Source: Macrocystis pyrifera (taxonomy: Eukaryota > Sar > Phaeophyceae > Laminariales > Laminariaceae). From it: a stretch of DNA of 64,000 nucleotides. The stretch lies in contig JASSKH010000001.1 of the NCBI GenBank assembly GCA_031763025.1, positions 18,329,142 to 18,393,141 on the forward strand. The letters run 5' to 3'. The notes under the pieces were generated by a model, which was not told the DNA's origin, ran no database searches, and worked only from the letters and a program-made list of their open reading frames with translations. This document shows positions 24,291 to 36,600 of the stretch, piece after piece. Within the stretch, counting starts at the first letter, position 1. Each line of letters starts with the position of its first letter. The position numbers were made by a program, and so were the translations under genes.

Positions 24291-24772
24291 AGAAACCGAA
24301 AGTGCCAAAAAAAATGGAGAAAACAAAGAACCGCTGGAAAGGTCCGGCAAGTAATCGAAGGAGGCGTTGTCCAAGTGGGAGCTCTGAGAGGCCAGAAATG
24401 TACCAACCGAGCATGCTCAGAGAGTGAGATATCTGTAAGAAGTTCTATATATACTGCTGTATCAGCATCGTCAAGTCTGGTAGGAGAAGTGCACCCGACC
24501 ATGGGGGGTGTTCACGTGCTCACGTTTCGAAGCTGGGAATTGGTCATATACCCTGACCGAACGAACGCAGCTGGTGTGTACGTACTAAGATATCGTATAC
24601 CTGGTACGAGTATAGAGCAGCAAGTAAGCAGCACTTACACCAAAACAGCAGCAGCAAGTTGATTTAGTTTCACTACGTATGTTTTCGAAGTTGGGCCGCC
24701 TTGTGTGTTGGTTAAGGTATTACCTACTGAGCTTGTATGAGGGAGTAAATGGTCGATCGATTCCCCAGCCCT

Positions 24773-24989
24773 TGTTCGTTGTGCCTCTTTAGCTTGACAG
24801 TTACGTGCCGGTTCGGGATATTGGCATATTGTGCATTATGTGATTCTTGACATCTGGGTGATATGGGATGACGCACAATGTCACTTCTGCTGTCCCTACC
24901 ACTGCTGGGAGATAATAATAAACGACCTGAATCATCAACTCATCGATTGTCTGGGTGTCTTGACTACCTGTGCTTGGGGCTGACGAACA
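24773..24989 (+). repeat. Left LTR
   Basis: 217 bp with TG...CA ends and a short terminal inverted pair TGTTCGT/ACGAACA. Preceded by target duplication GCCCT. Confidence 0.9.
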
Positions 24990-25024
24990 CTCTAGAGAGT
25001 CGTTGGTACCGACGCAGCCTCATC

Positions 25025-25506
25025 ATGGGGGATGAACTTGATGATCTTAGAGCCGTAGTCTCGGAGCAGGGCCTTGCTCTCCAAGTTCTACAACAAGCAG
25101 CCGCAGACGCGGAGGAGCGTCAAAAATCATCTCATACTGAGCTGCTTGAGATGATGGCGACTCTATTGAGAACGAGTCGAGAGAGTAAGGCACAGCGGAA
25201 GTCCGGCAGGGAGCAGGGGCTACCTGCCGTAGATACAGCAGGGAGGGATGCTGTGTCGCCATCGTTGGATCGCTCCGACGATGGCACGGTGGAGCCGGGA
25301 AAGCGAAGGGGAGGTGTTTCCGGTGCAAGGCTGCGGGCCACTACAGCAACAGTTGCACTGCAAAGCTCTGCGAAAGGTGTGGTGGGAAAGGACACGAGAG
25401 CAGCAAGTGCGCATCGCCGGCGGACATGGATGGATCGCCGGCGGAGGCCGTGTTTGCGATTGTGGGGGATCCCGGAGATGATGAGGTGGAGACGACGGCG
25501 TTTTAG
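25025..25506 (+). pseudogene. Gag-like protein with two CCHC zinc knuckles (frameshifted)
   Basis: Met 25025 opens a frame with an acidic, Gln-rich, probably coiled N-terminal part (LDDLRAVVSEQGLALQVLQQ and following). After the GGGG run at 25308-25311 the coding signal moves to the -1 frame. There two perfect C-x2-C-x4-H-x4-C knuckles follow: CFRCKAAGHYSNSC (25315-25356) and CERCGGKGHESSKC (25369-25410), then a stop at 25504. One G missing from the run would account for the shift. Zinc knuckles in Gag bind element RNA for packaging. With no pol, mobility would need enzymes from a partner element. Confidence 0.8.
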
Positions 25507-27093
25507 GGGCACTGCAGCTAAAAGCCCTACGGCGGACAACCGTAGGCACCTCCGCCGTGTGTTGCGAGCGGGGGACTTCAAGTCGTACGACATTTATTCG
25601 CCGTACGCACTCCACTTCAGAGGTTGTGGAGGCAGCAGATATGGGGTTATCGCTCAGCGAGGGTACATGTCTGCATGCGAATCCCGCGAGAAGCCGCACG
25701 GCCGCCAGCCGTGTGCAACCCTACCGGGGGGTGTTAGGTGGGGCAAAGTCGCGCGGCATAATAGCTGCGTGCATTCTGCTTCTGTTAAAAAGCGGTGGCA
25801 GGAAACGGGCGTGGGGTAATCGTGGACTGTCTGCAGCAGTACCAAATAACGATGGGGTTTCGTCCGGGTGGCAACAAGCGAGCAGATCTGGGTATTTCGT
25901 CAGCCGGAGCTTCATGCAAGGTCCGGCAACATCGCGGGGCGGAGGGGGCAGGTCTGGTCATCATGGTGTGATTTCGTAGGAATGAATGGTGAATTTAATT
26001 TTACGATGGATACACCTGTCGATCGAAATTATTATTTTGGTCATCATGGTGTGATTTCGTAGGAATGAATGGTGAATTTAATTTTACGATGGATACACCT
26101 GTCGATCGAAATTATTATTTTTTGGTCGAACGTGAGGTCTATTTATTTGCGGCCAGGGTGGAGAAACCGTAGATAGTAGACGATGTATCATCTGGGATTC
26201 GTTCTGGGCGGTATACGTAGCCTTTTTCGCCTGGTAGCTTCGAAACGCATTCTCATGTTCAAATCAAACAGTCTTTGTAAATCCGAAAAACTTGTAGTGT
26301 TTTTCTGGTGTAGACAGGACCAGATGGGGCCTGGTAGAAATGAAATGCATACTGGTAGCGGTATGGAGAAATAAGGGTACGCTGATACACCAAAGAGAGG
26401 TGAGGTGTATTGCTGGTATTGGCGGTGGCTACTGATCATATTGAATTTTGCGGGTATCTTTTATTTTTGGCAGTAGACTACTGCCTGCAAAATAAAGGAG
26501 GGTGAGCATATTCATGGTTGATTGGTTGTTCTGCCAACAGTATCATTTTGCGAATACTTGTTCGCATCGGAGAAAAGTGGAACATAAAACATTTTCTGCG
26601 AACGATCGAATAGTTTTCGTAGCTGGGAGGGCTTAAGCTGTTCGTGTCGACAGCAGTAGCGGCATTTTATTGTTTCTTTATTCGATTATTAGGAGCTACT
26701 GGGTAGCGACTATTATTTTTCGGGTAACTTTAGCGCCAGATAAATTCTAATTTTACAAGTGAAAAAGGACGTATGCTATCTCGCATTACCGTTACGATCT
26801 GAGAATTTATGACGGGAGTAGGGGGCAAAAGGAGACTTTTGTCCGGGGGAACGGGGTTCTCCGCGATCTCTGGCATTGTACTTTTCACCTTAGTTTTTAT
26901 TATTTTTTTGGCGTGGATATATTGTAATATCGTCTACAATTGCAATATTTCTCTGTGGGGAGAGTGAGAGGTTTTTGCTCACAGGGGTGGGTTTCCTCTT
27001 TCTTTTCGATTTTTTTGTTTGTGGGTGGTTTAGGTCATGGAGTTGTGTGTTGTTGTCTCGGTCCGTAAATGTTACGTAAAGAGTCAGGGAGGG
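25507..27093. other. Non-coding interior of the LTR element
   Basis: From the Gag stop to the right LTR there is no long frame and no pol motif. The DNA is AT-rich, holds the 83-bp duplication and ends in the purine tract. This region replaces where pol would sit in an autonomous element. Confidence 0.6.
25955..26120. repeat. 83-bp tandem duplication in the LTR element interior
   Basis: TGGTCATCATGGTGTGATTT starts at 25955 and again at 26038. The two copies are nearly identical through GATCGAAATTATTATTTT. Confidence 0.9.
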
Positions 27094-27314
27094 TGTTCGT
27101 TGTGCCTCTTTAGCTTGACAGTTACGTGCCGGTTCGGGATATTGGCATATTGTGCATCATGTGATTCTTGACATCTGGGTGATATGGGAGTGATGACGGA
27201 CAATGTCACTTCTGCTGTCCCTACCACTGCTGGGAGATAATAATAAACGACCTGAATCATCAACTCATCGATTGTCTGGGTGTCTTGACTACCTGTGCTT
27301 GGGGCTGACGAACA
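27094..27314 (+). repeat. Right LTR
   Basis: 221 bp, nearly identical to 24773-24989, and followed by target duplication GCCCT at 27315-27319. Confidence 0.9.
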
Positions 27315-27670
27315 GCCCTAAGTAATCTTTATAACACCCTTCTCCCTCTCTGAAGGGCGGGGTCTTTGGGACGTCGGTACCGCCGTATAGAGCGATACGT
27401 TGGCGTACCCGCTTCGTTTCATTGTACTTGAGGGGTAATCCTACATGCTGGTGTGTATATAAATCACCGATCGCCAACTTCGTTACTGCTATTCGTTTGG
27501 CACCACGGTGTGATCCACAGCATTGAACTGACCTTTCCAAGGGCCAAGTTGGGTACGATCTTTCCTGTGGCACTTCCGTAGCTGGAGCCCCGCAATTCTG
27601 CCGTGTGCCGTGTGATGGATGGGTGCAATGGGACAGACTAGGATGGGTTGCATCTGGTTTCATTTTTCTG

Positions 27671-30600
27671 ATGGAGTTTTTTCCACCACCATGGAAGGCA
27701 TGGCTGGAACGGGATAGTCAGACACACCAACAGAGGCAGGGTGCGCCGCCAGATCTGGATCAGCTGCCAGAAGCGACATCGTAAGCCTTCACGGCGTTAC
27801 TACCTCCGTTATTCATGGCGGGACGTCGTGCAGCGATCGGTGCATTCGCCTACGGTGAGCTAAGTACTTCACTGTGCTGTTTCCATGTACGTGTATCGAG
27901 CAGTCGTGATGCTGTTGTGTACCAGGTATAGGGTTAGGGATCCAGCAACGCACGCATGTCCTGGAGCAGAGGTCATGATCAGTACGGCGGCTGGCGGCCG
28001 CCCTTGCTTGACATTGATATTGGCCAGCCCGTTACCACCCCCCTATGTATCAATAAAGGGCCTACATACCGGACAGAAGTAGTTTCTTGATATTTAATCT
28101 ACTTGTGTTACTCTTGATGACCTTGTACGAAACTGTAGTTACTTTGTGCCAGGTATTAATAGTAGTCTGCCGTAAATATGCAACACACAGGTACTGGCAT
28201 TAGGTACATACAACACCTGGTAAGCAATTACCCGTGGGTACTATTAATATTAATATCTCAAGAACACGGGTCTATGGGGTGCATCTGGTCCGTATCACAT
28301 TCAGCTATTATTCGTAGTCATCTCGTGTCTATATAGCAGACGCGCGATGACCACGGCCTTCTCTCTCGCGTCTCGGCTGTGGGTATCAACGGTTAAATTA
28401 AACACATATTTGGCCATGTATAAACGGCTGAACAGCGCACGGTCCTATCCAAACACCATACTCGCACCTGGCGCGAGTAAGGTGTGACCTCTTGCCTACT
28501 CCTGGACATACGCACAACACCACAGCAGACAGACGCTTGTCTCTTTTGCTATTACGGGGGACCATAGTAAGTAGGACCTACGGTAAACACAAAAACCTCA
28601 ACATTTACCGTGATTTTTCTAACAATATTTGGTCCTATCTACTATGGTCCCCCGTAATAGTAAGCATCACGTGATCTCGTCGTTTTGTGTGCGTTAAGCA
28701 GGTAAGGCTCTGTGGCCCTCTGGGGCTGCGACACGAGCATGGCGAGCATGCTCACATGCTAGCGTGCATTCTAGAGGGCCGGCATTGACGGCCGTCCCCT
28801 CGACCTTCAGCCGCAGCCGCAGGCAGAAGAGAGTTGAGCTTTTCCTTCCCGGGCCCGCGCAAGCTTGAGGACATTACCAATCTTCCGCTCCTAGAAAAGG
28901 TCAGGACCGTTTGTGGGTCATGAGCCGACCTATCCGTGGGTCAGGTCAGGAAGTGTTCGAAACCCCTCTGGTCGGGTCGGATCGGGTCAAACGGTTTTCA
29001 AATCTCGCGGTTCGGGTCAGGTCGGGTCAAGAGTTTTTTCGAATATCATGGGTCGGGTCGGGTCAAGAGTTTTCTAATCTCATGGGTCAGGTCGGGTCAG
29101 ATCAAGAGGTGATGAACAGCACACGGTTCGGGTCAGATCATGACCCACGAGAAACGGGTCTCTCGCGGGTCGGGCCAGAATGACCCGCGAGTTGGTTTCT
29201 GCTGACCCGTGGGTCGGACCCGCGCATCCGGCCCGCGTATCCGACACTTCTAAATCTTCCCCCGTTCTGCCCTGGGGATTGTACCGTACCAGCACTGATG
29301 CATACTTCTTTGCTGTCATCTTCAAACAATGGAACACCCCCAGATCTATATACGCATACGCATACATGTCAGCATCCATCCATACCCACAGCAGAAGGCC
29401 ACGTATCATTTGTGGGGTGCAAAAATGAAGATTAATTCGTTTTCGACGTATCGAATCACGGGCCGGATCCGCGGGTCGAACCCGCCGGTCGAGAGAAATG
29501 GTCTCAGGTTGAAATTGACCCCACCCGCAACGTGACCTGTATCTCACGGGTCAATCTGAATCTGTCGGGTCGGGTCGGTTCGGGTCATGAGGTGTCCGAA
29601 ATATCACGGGCTAGGTCGGGTCGAGTCCAGAGGGTTTAAATCTCACCGGTCGGGTCGGGTCGGGTCGGGTCGGGATACTCCGAAAATCTCGCGAGTCGGT
29701 TCGGGTTAGCGACCAACCTGACCCGCGAGGTTTGACCTGAGCCGCCAACAGCCCTGTAAAAGGTGACCAATTTCGGTGTTAATGGTGTTGTTAGTCATTG
29801 TTGTTGTTGTTGGTTGTTGCTGTTGGTGTTGTTGGTTTGTTGTTGTTGGTTGTTGCTGTTGCTGTTGCTGTTGTTGGTTGTTGATGTTGTTATCGTTGCC
29901 GTCATCGTTGTTGACATTGCTGCTGTTGCTTACCAGGTATCTGTGTTTGTTTGTTGTTGATGATGTTTTACGGGGTTGCGCCAACCACAATGACGTATTG
30001 GTTGATGTGTGTAGCAAGTAACAGAGTAACAGGCTCCCCTTCCTGCAGCAAATGGGCGCGTCGGCTGTCGTATCAATAGACTCGTCGTGTGCGAGTAGCT
30101 GTAGACTTCGTCTGCTGCACCTGGTACCGGTACGTGTCAACCCCTTCGGAACTGCACCTACAGCAAAAACCAATGTGTCCCAAAGTTATAAGGACCGCCT
30201 GCATGTTAATATTCACTCCACACTTGCCCTATATTTCGGCAGGGAGTGTTGCCCGGTACTACTGTACCAGGTACGTATTTGTGAACAAACTACCTGAATA
30301 AATGGCAGTGCGTGATGTGTTTCCCACCACGAGTAGTCAAAGTGCGACAGCGATAGAGCCTCGCACGGAAGCGTCGATGTCGGAATGCCGCGCCGTCATC
30401 GCTGGGTGCTGCACCTGCTGTATTCGTCCGCTGAATTTGCAATTATGAGGGACACTTCCCTTCTAATAGAGCGGTGCCCTCCTCCCTTGGGCACTGCTAC
30501 GGCAGCAGCGGTACTTTTTGCCTTCTGAGGCAGTATTGTCTGCCCGGTTGAGCTCCCCCAGCGAGCATCCATTAGTATACCGGCTATTAATAGCACGATA

Positions 30601-33600
30601 TTTTTACTGGTATCCTTGTTTTGGAGCTACCAGGTATGCCATAGCGCATACAGTATACATGTTGGTTGGGTTGAGTGGACAAATTTCTTCGAAGCCATGT
30701 TCCGGGTGAGACATTGAGCTCCTCACCACCCTTAGTTGGCACCACCCCTACCCTTACTAGGCGCCACCCCTATAAGGCACTGCTCCCTTTGTGGTGGGCA
30801 TCCTTGGAGTCGGGCGAGACGTACGGGCACAGCAGCGTGCCTTTCGCTGGTCCTCCTCTCCAAGGCCGACCAATCCCAACGCGCACAGTTGAACCGCGTT
30901 CACTCATGCGTACTCGTTGGTGTTGGATATCGTGTCGACAGTCTGATAATATCGATAGGTCAGTCTGATAATATCGAAATATCGAACTTTTGATATACGT
31001 GTAGTATCGAACGTGTGTTGCCCTCCCCCCCCCCCCCCATCCCCGTGCATGCAGGAAATGAACGAATGCTTCAATCTATCGTATAGACAAGCACACTCGC
31101 TGAATCCTGCTGCTTCAGGTTTTGTCTTCCTCATATACGGACTGTATACACTGCATGAGGGAGGCCATATACAACCGGTGGTTCGCGTGATCGAAGTATC
31201 ACTAGGATAGTATCACACACACCTTGCGAAGACGAGTTTCGGCCAAATCCTCGGTCTCACAGCTGCTGTTGTTTTTTTTTATATAAATAGTTAAGATCGT
31301 ATCGATTTGTTTTTATTGTTTATCGGTATCGTTCGATCTCCAACACTAATATTCATACTATTACCTAACACTCTGGTGCGGAAACGTAATTGTCGTTCGG
31401 GTACTTCCTTCAGGCTATATTCACGGGGGGGGGGGGGGAGGGGGCACAAGCTTCAGAGCCGCCGGGAGAAAAACGTTACACAAATGGCGGCATGGTTAAT
31501 GGACATCATTAATTTTCTAGGTACCAATTGCCCCCAGTTCGCAAGTTCAATCCCCAAAGGATCAAACGGTCCCACATTTCCGGAGATGGTGGTTGAGCAA
31601 GTAACCAAGTTTGGTTTTACGCTCTGTCCGTAAGGGCCCATCTTATCGAGGACTTTCGGTTCTTTCAATTTGACTTGACTTTTTTTTTCTAATTTAATTT
31701 GCATCTGATTGAACGAAATTTAGTGTTCCCCGTTAAGATGGGCTCTAACTTCAAGGACTGTTCGGGTTTCATATTCCTTATGTTTCGGGAGAGAGGGTTG
31801 GTGTGAGTGGTGCGAGGTACCGCAAGGATCTTACCTCAGATATACTTGTCCACAACACTACCGGGTTGTCGCCTGCTTGATGCCGTTACTCACGCCGTTA
31901 CGCGAACCCTTCCGGGGTGGAACACCCTAACCTCCAGTACCGCTATGCTCCGTGTACCGTGATGCTGCCATGGTATTGTTTGCCGAATGTCGGTTCTCTG
32001 TTGCGTTCCGACGATGCGACGTGAGGGCGAAGGAGGCCTACGGAGAACATGAGCAGACGTTCGGACGGCCTACCACGATACTTTGCTCGATGCCATGTAC
32101 CACGCCAGCTGCCGACGGCTCGGGCATGGAACACCCTAAGCTCCGTTACGGCTGCTCTCCGCGTGTTAATGCCGCCATGATAACATTGTCTATCGTTCGA
32201 CTGTTGTTTTTGTTCGCGGGGATGCGACGTGCGCGCGAAGGAGCCTGCGGAGAACATATCAGACATCTGGACGGCCTACCACGACCAGCGAGCAGACTCC
32301 CTAGGAACGGTCATACCTGGAGATTCCCTGGTCGATCTAAGAAAGAAGGCGAAGAAATGGTGGGCTATAAATAAATTGGGAGTACGTAACACGCCTTAAA
32401 GAGGGTTGACTCCGCACCACGGGGGTTGTGCGATCGCTTTTCAGCGCTTGGTTTTCCGGAAGGGGAAGGTTAAGGTTGCCAATAATACCGAACAGCCAAT
32501 ACCGAATAACAAGGTGTTTTCGGGGGGAAAAACTGGTCGAGAGAGAGCCTTCGGAAAAGACAACATATTGACTTTTAAGGATTCTTACCGTTCTTGAAGA
32601 TAACGCTACCAATGTGATACCGCCGAAAAAACGATCGCACCCACCCCTGTGCGATCTCTATCGCTCTTTACGGTAGTATCGCCTCGTTCCTCTAGAAACC
32701 TGCCCGGTATTTTGCCGAAGATCAACAACTCGTTTGGGCTTGCTGGTCGCCATTCTGCCGTTTCGCCGTTGACCTTCCCATCTCTGGAAATGTACGGCAT
32801 TCGTGGCCTGCATTCAGCACGGCACATGCTGTGGTGCGCTCTCGTGGCGCGATCCCCCGAGTGACTGTCCACGTTAGCTCGGGCGCGTGGGCCGCGTCAT
32901 GCCTGGCAAGCTGCTGGTATGGACATAGCCACGCCACAACAACAAAATGGTCGAGACTCTTGAATTTCCGCGACGTCAATCATACACAACAGCGATAAAT
33001 GAAGTCACGTGCTGCAGCGGGGAGGGAGGAGGGACCGAGTGCCATCTACGTGACCCAATGCAATGGTCGATCTGAGACACGAGAGGGAGGGCGAATAAAA
33101 TAGCTGGGATGGGGGAAAAAATACAAGCAGCGTGTTTGCCTTTTTTTGGTGTGTTGTAAATGCAGCGGTAGTTTTCCACACGTATGTTGGACAGTGCCGT
33201 ACCCGGCAGGTTGTTAACGCGGTGGTGCGTAGTTTTATTTGCCCTCCCTGCTTGCTGGTACGCGTGCAACGTGTAGCACTGCGGGTGCCTAGCGGGCGAA
33301 TTGCGAGCGGAGTGTTTTTTGCAAGCAGAGACCGCAACAAGGAGAATATAGCAGTATCTCGAAATGAAGTGTGTTTTGCTGTTAGTTTAGGTTAGGTTTT
33401 GATTTTTCTTGTTTGTTCTTGTTGGTTCCGTTATATTTGTTTTTTGTAGCCCAATGATGAAACCGGCACGGCCTTACAGCGGCTACATGTCTGCACTGCC
33501 ACCTCCCTTCCCCCTCTCTCCCCCGCGCGCGCTCTGGCCTCTACATCGGCAGCCCTTTGTTTATCCTCCCTGTCTGGCGAGATGAGGGGCACTTCATGAT

Positions 33601-36600
33601 GATATCACAATTCCAAGACACGTGCTTCCTGCTCACGTACCTTGAGGTAAGAGTGCAACATATGAATATATCTGCACTGCTTCCACTACTGCGAAGACGG
33701 CATTGGGCATCGGGCATGCACGCGGTGCCTTGCTCTCCGGGTAGCGCGAGGGGATGCAAAGGCAGTACCAGGCTCGCTTGTAACCCATCGCTAATTTATG
33801 CTCATGCTACTTCGCCGGAGGTCGTTACGTGCGCGCTTCGCGCTTCTAGCATGCCGAGTGTCGAGGCCAGAAAAGCTCGGGAGGCTGAGATTATTATCAT
33901 GAGGGGCTATTAATTATCTCGTTACACCGTCTCCTCGAAGCAACCAATACCTGGTATATTTTAGTGTATATTTTCGACCATTCTTGTTGTCTTACTACAG
34001 TATTCGCCGTTGCGTAAATGTCTTCGTATCGGTCATACTGTTTTCCGACAACGGACTTATCAAGCGGAAGGGTGCCAGGGGTGTGTCAATAGGAATGCGT
34101 CAGTTGAGGAGAACTGGGAGCTTCAGCAAGGTGCTACCTCTCTGTCTGGAATGTAGGGATGGTTCATGTATACAGATGAAAATAAGCCGTTCTTTATATT
34201 TCCGGACAGAGTAGGATACACATATGTTTTGTTGTAACCATCACTTTTTGTTTCTACACTAGCTCTGTGGACAAACCAAGCCGTGGTCACAGGTTTCTGC
34301 CCTTGTCCCCCCCGGTACAGTAATGCCTCCATTCTTATCGCGCAGAGGGTTATTCACGGCATTCATTCCCGCTGCTCGTCGATTTGCATCGAGTTTTGCT
34401 AACTCACGCTCTCGCGCGTTCCGCGATGAGAAAACAAACTACTTTTACTTGGTACTACTGTAGAGCCGTTACCTTGCGACTACCTGTACACCAGGTCATA
34501 GATCCCAAGCGGGACGGTGCAAGAGGAGAGTGCCGATACGAGCTGAATCAATTGCTGTCCCCTCCCTCTTATGCTGCAGGACTACAAGGTCAACCCAGAG
34601 GGTGCTCAGCCGTACGCTACGGTCTCCGTGTACGGGGACCTGGTGGAGAGTAAAGGGCTGGGGTTGATACGAGCGGATATCACCCCGAACCTGACCAAGA
34701 AGGTGAGGAGGGGACGCGTTGCTACTGTACGATACACCACGGGGGTAGTATGGGCCAAAATATTTCTGACTTTTGTTTTTTACCGTCTCCTCAAGCTAGG
34801 ACCTATCTATGTGGCACTCTGGGTGGAGTGTAGGGACCGTTTAAACACTAATTCAATACCAAGTAGTCTTTATATTTGCGACCAGAGTGGCGAGACACAT
34901 GTATGTCGTTGGAATCCCGAATGTGTTTGGCAATAAGGCGTGCCTTGTATGTCTAAGCTCGATGTGGCCGGGGATACTGGAGGCATCCCCTTCAGGTGAA
35001 GTCACTTGTTCGTAACAACCACTGTGGACGGAAATATAAATACCGTTTATGCATTAGTAGCAACACCAAACGTTACACATCTCGGACAGGTCAGTGATTC
35101 CCGCTTCGTGATCTAGATCTTTCAAGACAGATCTATTCGCGATCTTGTATGATCTAGCTCATGTCACCGGATGGGAGCAGTATATTTTGCATGATCTAGC
35201 ACATGTCTCCTGGGTTGGATATTGGGGTACCCTCTCACTTATTTTCCATGTTAGACTTTTGCTGATTTACTACAGTAGTAGTAATAATACCTTACTAGTA
35301 CTACGGGGGACCATGGTTAATAGGACCTACGGTACACACAAACACCCATATATTTCTACATTTTTACTAACAAAATTTGGTCCTATTTACTATGGCCCCC
35401 TGTAATACGATAGAGCTCGTCACGCGAGGGGCCTCGGATTTAATTAGGTGCAAGCGTTAAGGGCCCATCTTATCGAGGACTTTCGGTTCTTTCAATTTGA
35501 CTTTATTTCTTTTTTCTAATTTAAGTCAAGGGCCCATCTTATCGAGGACTTTCGGTTCTTTCAATTTAACTTGATTTTTTTCTTCTAGTTTAATTTGGTC
35601 CTGATTGAACGAAATTTAGCGTTCCCCGTTAAGATGGGCTCTAAGGGGTCCCGCCCCTCTAGGAGTGTAGTATCTAGCAGGAACACCAACTGGCCCGACT
35701 GGCTCAGCAATTTTCATTTTTTGTACAAGATCGTCAGCTGTGGCAGTGGTCGTCTGTCGTTGCAGGCTGCATGTGATAAATGGCAAATCGGTTGCGCGTA
35801 CGGGACTACGTAGGGAGCATGCCCTCGTGAAATATATAGGTTGTGGATTGGACAGGCGGTGCTTTGGTATTCTGGCCTGATTCCGCCGCGGTGCCACCCT
35901 GTGTCAGTAACGCTTAATTTCATGTTTCGTGCGCATTGCTGGGGCATTTGGTGCCGGTAGCACGTGTTTTGGTGTTCGTTACTTGGTTGCCTAGCTGAAG
36001 TAGGAGAGCGCACCAGGCCCACAGGATAGTACGGTATGGCTCTAAGTGTTGGTGTCATGTCTGCTCATCAATAGTTAAGAGAGGGCGAGCAACAGCAATG
36101 CACCCGACACTACCCCCCAAATCCTATCCCCCCTCCCCCCCAACCCCCCCCCCCCCCCCTTGCCGGCGTACAGATACAGCTGTAGGTGACTGCGCTGGAT
36201 GTGTGTAGTACAACAACAATGACAGATGGATTTTTATTCAAACGTAATGGTTGATGTATTATTCATACCAAACAATGGTCGATGTTTCAAATGCCACAAA
36301 ATGTTTGATGAATTAAATGGTTCATGTATTACATCCAACAACAACGGTTGATGTTTTCAATGCAACAAGGGTTGATGTCTTATATGCAGCACTAATTGTG
36401 TCATGTATATAATGCAAAAAACAATGGTTCATGTATCAGATGCAAGAACAATGGCAACAATAATGGTTGATGCGTCAAATGCGTCGTCTGTAAACCGTTG
36501 CCCTTGTTCTTGCCTTCGTTCCGGATGTCCGAATGAAATCGATCGGTGCCTACCTTGCAGGAGGTGGACAGGCTAATTCGGTTGCTCATTCGGTTTTACT

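Larger units (their letters stand above)
22830..24772. other. Repeat-filled stretch without a gene
   Basis: Between the hAT-like element and the LTR element lie a SINE (22976-23293) and repeat A copy 2 (23710-24290). The remaining bases show no supported coding exon. Frames such as 23415-23882 overlap the repeats. Confidence 0.5.
24773..27314 (+). mobile_element. Non-autonomous LTR retrotransposon with gag only
   Basis: LTRs lie at 24773-24989 and 27094-27314. Both begin TGTTCGTTGTG and end CTGACGAACA, and they differ by only a few bases and a 4-bp indel. GCCCT flanks both outer ends (24768-24772 and 27315-27319), a perfect 5-bp target duplication. A primer-site candidate TGGTACCGACGCAG begins about 15 bp inside the left LTR. 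A purine-rich tract AAAGAGTCAGGGAGGG (27078-27093) abuts the right LTR. The only coding signal is a frame-broken Gag (25025-25506); no protease, reverse transcriptase, RNase H or integrase motifs are present. The layout matches TR-GAG-type non-autonomous elements. Close LTR identity implies recent insertion, about 350 bp upstream of the first ATP11 exon candidate. Confidence 0.9.

Noticed and set aside
24086-24427. 113-codon plus-strand frame, with competing frames on both strands
   Set aside because: Overlaps dispersed repeat A, whose other copy has no matching open frame.
29706-30173. Poly-Gln/Asn-rich minus-strand protein
   Set aside because: Generated by the TTG triplet repeat and GGGTC DNA; no flanking domain or splice structure.
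32649-32864. ATP11 presequence exon (RGLHSA-like text)
   Set aside because: It lies downstream of the IW..YH exon and so cannot encode the N-terminus; no suitable donor was found.
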